Below are positions 59,023 to 64,000 of a stretch of DNA of 64,000 nt, piece after piece (the first letter of the stretch is position 1; every line of letters begins with the position of its first letter). This DNA comes from Polynucleobacter ibericus (GTDB lineage Bacteria > Pseudomonadota > Gammaproteobacteria > Burkholderiales > Burkholderiaceae). The position numbers were made by a program, and so were the translations under genes. The notes under the pieces are model-generated. The model was not told the origin of the DNA. It made no database searches and worked only from the letters and a program-made list of their open reading frames with translations. The stretch is from NCBI RefSeq assembly GCF_018687955.1, contig NZ_CP061309.1:925564-989563 (forward strand), read 5' to 3'.

Positions 59023-59367
59023 TTACTTAGGAACTGCTGGTTTACTTGGATCCTGTACAGGCGCTGCTGGAGCAGCAGGAGCAACCACTGGGGCTACCGT
59101 ACCAGAGAGAACACCAGGACTAACTTCCTTTTTATTGCCTAACCAGGTAATACCTAAGGTACTAATAAAGAAAACGGCCGCAAAAATGGCTGTTGTGTGA
59201 GACAGGAAGTTGGCTGAACCACTAGCACCAAAGAGGCTACCTGAAGAACCAGAGCCAAAGGCTGCGCCCATATCAGCGCCCTTACCCTGCTGCAAGAGAA
59301 CCAAGAGGATTACAGCTAATGCTGAAATTACCTGCAATACGATCAATAAAGTCTTAAACCATTCCAC
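59023..59367 (-). CDS. secG: Protein translocase subunit SecG
   Basis: A 114-residue SecYEG component with two helices. LLVLLQQGKGADMGAAFG (about residues 21-38) is the conserved cytoplasmic loop, followed by GSGSSGSLFGASGSANFLS. The tail is Ala/Pro-rich. The start is GTG at 59367, seven bases after GGAG (GGAGATAAGCT). Downstream is tRNA-Leu, as in E. coli (secG-leuU). Confidence 0.96.
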   Translation of the reverse strand: MEWFKTLLIVLQVISALAVILLVLLQQGKGADMGAAFGSGSSGSLFGASGSANFLSHTTAIFAAVFFISTLGITWLGNKKEVSPGVLSGTVAPVVAPAAPAAPVQDPSKPAVPK

Positions 59368-59389
59368 AGCTTATCTCCAAATAAAAAAT

Positions 59390-60148
59390 CTATGCCTGAC
59401 AAATAGCCAGAAACTCTTGGGGATTCAATGATGCACCCCCAACCAATCCGCCATCAATATCAGGCATGGCAAACAACTCAACGGCATTGTCAGGCTTGAC
59501 ACTGCCACCATACAAAATTCCAACATGCGAGGCTACATCCTCGTTAAATTCTGCTAACTGTAGTCGAATTGCACGATGCATATCCTGCGCAACTTGGGCG
59601 CTAGCAACCTTACCAGTTCCAATAGCCCATACAGGCTCATAGGCAATTAAGCAGTCAGCTAGACGGTCTTGTAGAACGCCTACCTGCTTGGCAACCTGCG
59701 AGCAAACAATTTCTTCCGCCCTGCCTGAATTTCTCTCATCAGCAGTTTCGCCAACACAAATAACCGGTGTCATACCGTTATCAAGCACCTGAAGTGCTTT
59801 GGCAGCCACTAGCTCATCAACCTCTTGATGCATTTGGCGGCGCTCTGAGTGACCAACGATGACGTAAGTACAACCCACCTCTTTCAGCATCGAAGCTGCA
59901 ACTTCGCCGGTATATGCACCAGAGCTATGAGCTGAAGTGTCTTGTGCACCCAGATTTAAAAACGCTAGTGAATGTTCTTTAATTAAATCTGCGCATTGCG
60001 TCAAATACGGGAAAGACGGACAAACAGCATATTTACGACCAGATGGCATCCCACTCTCCATGCCACGGGCAACGGTCTTGATCCAGTCTTGATTGCTAGC
60101 AAGACTGCCATTCATTTTCCAGTTGCCGATAACGATGAGTGGTCGCAT
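59390..60148 (-). CDS. tpiA: Triosephosphate isomerase
   Basis: Interconverts dihydroxyacetone phosphate and glyceraldehyde-3-phosphate. Lys11 is in GNWKMNGS; the electrophile His is in GHSERR near residue 100; the catalytic Glu is in AYEPVWAIGTGK near 170. The GSVKPDN phosphate loop is near 212. Length 252 is normal. It lies 22 bases before secG. Confidence 0.98.
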   Translation of the reverse strand: MRPLIVIGNWKMNGSLASNQDWIKTVARGMESGMPSGRKYAVCPSFPYLTQCADLIKEHSLAFLNLGAQDTSAHSSGAYTGEVAASMLKEVGCTYVIVGHSERRQMHQEVDELVAAKALQVLDNGMTPVICVGETADERNSGRAEEIVCSQVAKQVGVLQDRLADCLIAYEPVWAIGTGKVASAQVAQDMHRAIRLQLAEFNEDVASHVGILYGGSVKPDNAVELFAMPDIDGGLVGGASLNPQEFLAICQA

Positions 60149-60165
60149 AGGGGTAATGAATATTT

Positions 60166-61164
60166 CTAGACAGTTAAAACGATTTTGCCAACGTGCTCAG
60201 ATGACTCCATCAAAGCATGAGCATCTGCTGCCTGATCTAGCGTAAATGTTTTGTATATGACAGGCTTTAACTTGCCAGCATTAAGTAAAGGCCAAACATT
60301 TTCAAAAAGCTGCTTAGTGATTTGCTTTTTGAATGAAACTGGACGTGGACGCAATGTTGAGCCGGTAATCGTTAGGCGACGACGAAGAATTTGATTTGTA
60401 CTCACTTCCGCTTTTGATCCGCCCTGGATTGCAATAATCACAATACGGCCATCATCAGCTAAGCAATCAATTTCCTTTTGAACATAGGCGCCGGTCACCA
60501 TATCAAGAATGACGTTAACGCCTTTGCCATCGGTAGCCTTCTTCACTTCTTCGACAAAATCTTGCGTTTTGTAATTAATCGCGAGATCGGCACCGAGCGC
60601 GACACATGCAGCGCATTTTTCATCTGTACCGGCGGTCACGAATACTTTATGACCTAAGGCTTTGGCAATTAATATTGCTGTAACGCCGATACCACTAGAA
60701 CCACCTTGAACTAGTAATGTTTCGCCTTCAGCTAACAGGCCGCGCATGAAGACATTGCTCCATACGGTGTAAAAAGTTTCAGGCAAAGCAGCGGCTTCTT
60801 GGTCAGAAAAGCCCTTTGGATAAGGCAAGCATTGCGCTACTGGGGCAGTACATAATTCTGCGTAACCACCGCCCTGAACCAATGCGCAAACTTTATCGCC
60901 CACCTTTAGACCAAATACATTGTCTGCGTGCGCTAAATCACCACCGATAATTTCTCCAGCAACCTCTAAACCAGGAATATCAGATGCGCCCGCTGGTACT
61001 GGATAATGCCCCTTGCGTTGCAGAACGTCGGGACGATTAATGCCAGCAGCTAAAACCTTGATCAGAATTTCGCCGGTCCCAGCAGCGGGAGCCGCTGGAT
61101 CAGGACGAGTTGCTGGCTCCAGCATTTCTGGGGCGCCAAATTCTTTGATCTCGATAACGCGCAT
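60166..61164 (-). CDS. NAD(P)H-quinone oxidoreductase, zinc-independent MDR (PIG3 type)
   Basis: A 332-residue medium-chain dehydrogenase/reductase lacking catalytic zinc ligands. The LLVQGGSSGIGVTAILIAKA cofactor loop is near residue 147 and NRPDVLQRKGHYPVPAG near 43; this is the TP53I3/PIG3-like class. It reduces quinones with NADPH. It precedes tpiA by 17 bases and follows pnp by 25, in one run. Confidence 0.9.
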   Translation of the reverse strand: MRVIEIKEFGAPEMLEPATRPDPAAPAAGTGEILIKVLAAGINRPDVLQRKGHYPVPAGASDIPGLEVAGEIIGGDLAHADNVFGLKVGDKVCALVQGGGYAELCTAPVAQCLPYPKGFSDQEAAALPETFYTVWSNVFMRGLLAEGETLLVQGGSSGIGVTAILIAKALGHKVFVTAGTDEKCAACVALGADLAINYKTQDFVEEVKKATDGKGVNVILDMVTGAYVQKEIDCLADDGRIVIIAIQGGSKAEVSTNQILRRRLTITGSTLRPRPVSFKKQITKQLFENVWPLLNAGKLKPVIYKTFTLDQAADAHALMESSEHVGKIVLTV

Positions 61165-61189
61165 AAGAGACTCCTACAGTCTTGTAGGC

Positions 61190-63358
61190 TTAAGCCTGTT
61201 CGTCTGTTGCCGGAACTTCTGCAGCAACAACTTCAGTAGCGCCTGCCAATGGAGCAATCGTGCCACCCTCATCAGCCATAGCAGCCTTCAGTGATAGACG
61301 TAGACGACCGCGCTCATCAGCAGCTAACAATTTCACGCGAACTACTTGGCCTTCTGCCAAATAGTCTTTCACTTCTTTCACGCGCTCATTAGAGATTTCA
61401 GAGATGTGTAAGAGACCGTCTTTACCAGGAAGAATATTGACCAAAGCACCGAACTCAAGCAACTTCACTACCGGACCTTCATAGATCTTACCTACTTCAG
61501 CTTCAGCAGTAATACCTTCAATACGTGCTTTTGCTTCAGCCATACCTTCAGCAGAAGTTGAAGCAATCGTTACAGTACCGTCATCTTTAATATCAATGCT
61601 GCAACCAGTTTCTTTAGTCAAGGCCTGAATAGTTGCGCCGCCCTTACCGATGACTTCACGAATCTTGTCTGGATGAATCTTGAAAGAAACCATACGTGGA
61701 GCATGCGCTGACAATTCTGTACGAACTGAACCCATTGCTTCTTGCATTTTGCTCAAGATATGCAGACGACCTTCTTTAGCCTGCGCCAAAGCTACTTGCA
61801 TAATTTCTTTAGTAATGCCTTGAACTTTGATATCCATCTGCAAAGCAGTAATACCATTTGCTGTTCCAGCAACTTTAAAGTCCATGTCACCTAAGTGATC
61901 TTCGTCACCCAAAATGTCGGTCAATACAGCAAAACGATTGCCGTCGAGGATCAAGCCCATTGCAACACCAGCAACGTGCGCCTTAACTGGTACACCAGCA
62001 TCCATCATTGCCAAACAGCCACCGCAAACCGAAGCCATTGAAGATGAACCATTGGATTCAGTAATTTCTGAAACCACACGAATGCTGTATGCAAAGTCTT
62101 CAGCACTTGGCAGTACTGGAATTAATGCGCGCTTAGCCAAACGACCATGACCAATTTCACGACGCTTTGGGCTACCTACACGACCAGTTTCGCCAGTGGC
62201 GAACGGAGGCATGTTGTAGTGGAACATGAAACGATCGCGATATTCGCCTTCGAGTGCATCGATGATTTGCTCATCACGCGCCGTACCTAAGGTAGCAACT
62301 ACGAGAGCTTGAGTTTCACCACGAGTAAACAATGCAGAACCATGGGTACGTGGCAATACGCCGTTACGAATTTCAATTGGACGAACAGTACGTGTGTCAC
62401 GACCATCAATACGTGGCTCACCATTCAAAATCTGGCTACGAACAATCTTCGCTTCGATTTCGAACATGATGTCGCTAACAGCAACAGCATCTACATCGCC
62501 TTCTTCAGACAACTTCGCCATGACTTCTTTAGAGATTTCTTTGAGCTTGTCTGAACGAGCACCTTTTTGACGAATCTGATAAGCCTCACGCAATGGCGCT
62601 TCAGCCAATGCAGTTACCTTAGCGATAAATGGCTCATCTTTAGGAGCAGCAGTCCAGTCCCACTCTGGCTTACCAGCTTCGCGAACTAAATCATTAATTG
62701 CGTTAATGGCAGTTTGCATTTGGTCATGACCATATACAACAGCACCTAACATCACTTCTTCAGATAATTGATTGGCTTCAGACTCAACCATCAATACAGC
62801 AGCTTGAGTACCAGCAACGATTAAATCGAGTTCGCTAGTAGCTTGCTCTGTACGAGTTGGGTTCAAGAGGTATTGACCGTTAGCGTAGCCAACACGTGCA
62901 GCGCCTACTGGGCCAGCAAATGGGATGCCTGAAATAGCCAAAGCTGCAGATGCAGCAATCAAAGCAGGAATATCAGAGGGAACATCCGGGTTAATCGACA
63001 GCACATGAACTACAACCTGAACTTCATTTAAGAAGCCTTCTGGGAACAAAGGACGTAATGGACGATCGATCAAACGGGAGATCAATGTCTCGCCTTCTGA
63101 AGGGCGACCTTCACGACGGAAGAATCCACCAGGAATCTTGCCAGCGGCATAAGTTTTTTCTAAATAATCAACAGTCAATGGGAAAAAGGATTGGCCTGGC
63201 TTTGCAGACTTAGAAGCAACAACCGTACCCATTACTACTGTGTCATCGATGTTAACGATAACGGCACCACCAGATTGGCGAGCGATCTCGCCTGTTTCCA
63301 TAGTTACCTGATGATTACCCCATTGAAAACTTTTTACTGCTTTTTTAAACATAGTCAT
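61190..63358 (-). CDS. pnp: Polyribonucleotide nucleotidyltransferase (PNPase)
   Basis: A phosphorolytic 3'-5' exoribonuclease of the degradosome, 722 residues from the ATG at 63358 ([11 protein letters not shown]), which has GGAG nine bases upstream; a farther upstream start has no site. Two RNase PH domains (about 10-215 and 315-540) flank a helical domain. The KH domain contains [20 protein letters not shown] near 568, and S1 contains [20 protein letters not shown] near 630. The leader folds into large hairpins. Confidence 0.97.
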   Translation of the reverse strand: MTMFKKAVKSFQWGNHQVTMETGEIARQSGGAVIVNIDDTVVMGTVVASKSAKPGQSFFPLTVDYLEKTYAAGKIPGGFFRREGRPSEGETLISRLIDRPLRPLFPEGFLNEVQVVVHVLSINPDVPSDIPALIAASAALAISGIPFAGPVGAARVGYANGQYLLNPTRTEQATSELDLIVAGTQAAVLMVESEANQLSEEVMLGAVVYGHDQMQTAINAINDLVREAGKPEWDWTAAPKDEPFIAKVTALAEAPLREAYQIRQKGARSDKLKEISKEVMAKLSEEGDVDAVAVSDIMFEIEAKIVRSQILNGEPRIDGRDTRTVRPIEIRNGVLPRTHGSALFTRGETQALVVATLGTARDEQIIDALEGEYRDRFMFHYNMPPFATGETGRVGSPKRREIGHGRLAKRALIPVLPSAEDFAYSIRVVSEITESNGSSSMASVCGGCLAMMDAGVPVKAHVAGVAMGLILDGNRFAVLTDILGDEDHLGDMDFKVAGTANGITALQMDIKVQGITKEIMQVALAQAKEGRLHILSKMQEAMGSVRTELSAHAPRMVSFKIHPDKIREVIGKGGATIQALTKETGCSIDIKDDGTVTIASTSAEGMAEAKARIEGITAEAEVGKIYEGPVVKLLEFGALVNILPGKDGLLHISEISNERVKEVKDYLAEGQVVRVKLLAADERGRLRLSLKAAMADEGGTIAPLAGATEVVAAEVPATDEQA

Positions 63359-63395
63359 TCTGATCTTCTCCAAATTGTTCACGCAATACTCACAT

Positions 63396-63439
63396 GAGTG
63401 TTGCGCTTGTCGTGGGATAAAGCAGTGTCACGACAACAC
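63396..63439 (-). repeat. Hairpin in the pnp leader (candidate RNase III site)
   Basis: AGTGTT and GTCGTG (63396-63401, 63408-63413) pair with CACGAC-AACACT (63428-63439), with a six-base bulge GCGCTT. It lies about 40-80 bases upstream of pnp. In E. coli the pnp leader hairpin is cut by RNase III and used for autoregulation; the same role is inferred here. Confidence 0.5.
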
Positions 63440-63459
63440 TGGAGCGATTTAAGATCACA

Positions 63460-63523
63460 AGGGATGCCATTCCAGGGAGACTCTGATGTAACTTTCAGAA
63501 ACTCATTGGAATGACACAATCCC
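63460..63523. repeat. Second inverted repeat in the rpsO-pnp intergenic region
   Basis: GGGAT and CATTCCA (63460-63464, 63467-63473) pair with TGGAATG and ATCCC (63507-63513, 63519-63523), enclosing about 33 bases. It lies between the rpsO terminator and the pnp leader hairpin. Confidence 0.5.
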
Positions 63524-63555
63524 CTACACAAATAATCTTGAAGCGCCCAAAAAAC

Positions 63556-63610
63556 ATGCCATCTGCTTAAGACTGATTCCGTTAAGAAACAACCCTAAGA
63601 TAGATGGCAT
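63556..63610 (-). terminator. rpsO: Terminator after rpsO
   Basis: On the minus strand ATGCCATCT (63602-63610 complement) pairs with AGATGGCAT (63556-63564 complement), followed by GTTTTTTGG. The loop is long (about 37 bases) with smaller internal pairings. It sits 17 bases past the rpsO stop. Confidence 0.6.
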
Positions 63611-63626
63611 TGCATACCGATAAGAA

Positions 63627-63896
63627 TTACTTACGGAGACCTAATTTCTCAATCAATGCGCGATAGCGATCCAAATCTTTGCCTTTGAGGTAATCCAAGA
63701 GGCGACGGCGACGTGAAACCATCTTCAACAAACCGCGACGGCTGTGATGATCTTTAGCGTTAGCCTTGAAATGGGGGGTTAATTCATTGATGCGGGCTGT
63801 AAGCAATGAAACCTGAACTTCAGGACTGCCCGTATCGTTTGCGCTGCGCGCGTTATCTTTGACGATTTCCGCCGTTTTAATATCAGCAACTGCCAT
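63627..63896 (-). CDS. rpsO: Ribosomal protein S15
   Basis: An 89-residue small-subunit protein that binds the 16S rRNA central domain. It has the typical [20 protein letters not shown] and [20 protein letters not shown] segments. The start has a strong AAGGAG binding site. It precedes pnp, the conserved order. The first 104 bases at the window edge (63897-64000) are its upstream region; I see no clear promoter there. Confidence 0.98.
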   Translation of the reverse strand: MAVADIKTAEIVKDNARSANDTGSPEVQVSLLTARINELTPHFKANAKDHHSRRGLLKMVSRRRRLLDYLKGKDLDRYRALIEKLGLRK

Positions 63897-64000
63897 TTTT
63901 AATACTCCTTACTTGCGAACACCTGAGCTTTCACCCAAATCGTGTCGTGCGTGTTTAACAAATTACAACAAAAAAGCTTTACAAATCAAAGCCATCGAAT

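Noticed and set aside
59008..59027. Hairpin at the secG stop as terminator
   Set aside because: The GTAAAAA/TTTTTAC pairing has only A-T pairs except one and is too weak; read-through to tRNA-Leu is likely.

Overview
The window is a gene-dense stretch of a bacterial chromosome. It most likely comes from a free-living freshwater Burkholderiaceae member close to Polynucleobacter. The assignment rests on protein flavour and gene order: a 14-gene nuoA-N operon preceded by tpiA, secG and tRNA-Leu(GAG), rpsO-pnp upstream of that, and carAB-greA near yhbY / rlmE-ftsH-folP-glmM. Spacing is tight, base composition is moderate, and there are no insertion sequences, phage genes or CRISPR arrays. The genus is inference; a 16S or marker-gene search was not possible.

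Layout: 1-5776 holds a truncated MFS transporter, aroC, a CBS-domain protein and a YihY-type membrane protein (minus strand), then wrbA, a DUF2069 membrane protein and a D-lactate/2-hydroxyglutarate dehydrogenase-like flavoprotein (plus). 5866-8962 is small accessory material: an unrecognised 61-residue protein, a fluoroacetate-dehalogenase-like hydrolase, an exported EF-hand protein, two lipoproteins and a PcaC-like protein. 8975-13696 holds tRNA-Arg and tRNA-Pro, a ZnuD-like zinc receptor with a small membrane protein before it, and a three-gene coupled operon of a CYTH-like protein with a split chromate transporter.

13755-24964 is a conserved housekeeping block: glmM, folP, ftsH, rlmE, yhbY, a DUF4149 protein, greA, carB and carA. 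25202-30655 has a propionate/acetate-CoA ligase, mltD, gloB, a methyltransferase and rnhA. 30701-35876 is an RND efflux adaptor and permease coupled to dnaQ. 35894-44118 is mostly catabolic or accessory: a tartrate/malate-type dehydrogenase, an SprT-like protein, an amidase, a Bug-type binding protein, an old-yellow-enzyme flavoprotein, mmsA, DUF1178 and a NUDIX hydrolase. 44240-58742 is the complete complex I operon, followed by tRNA-Leu, secG, tpiA, a quinone oxidoreductase, pnp and rpsO.

I found no clear new defence or mobile system. The best leads are the noncoding DNA upstream of carA (a nested dyad enclosing a promoter-like element, and a plus-strand terminator with no gene), the CYTH-chromate operon, a small lipoprotein with a duplicated cysteine motif, an exported EF-hand protein coupled to a DUF3313 lipoprotein, a palindrome ahead of the zinc receptor locus, and several non-ATG starts in essential genes. 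No gene-free stretch exceeds about 250 bases.
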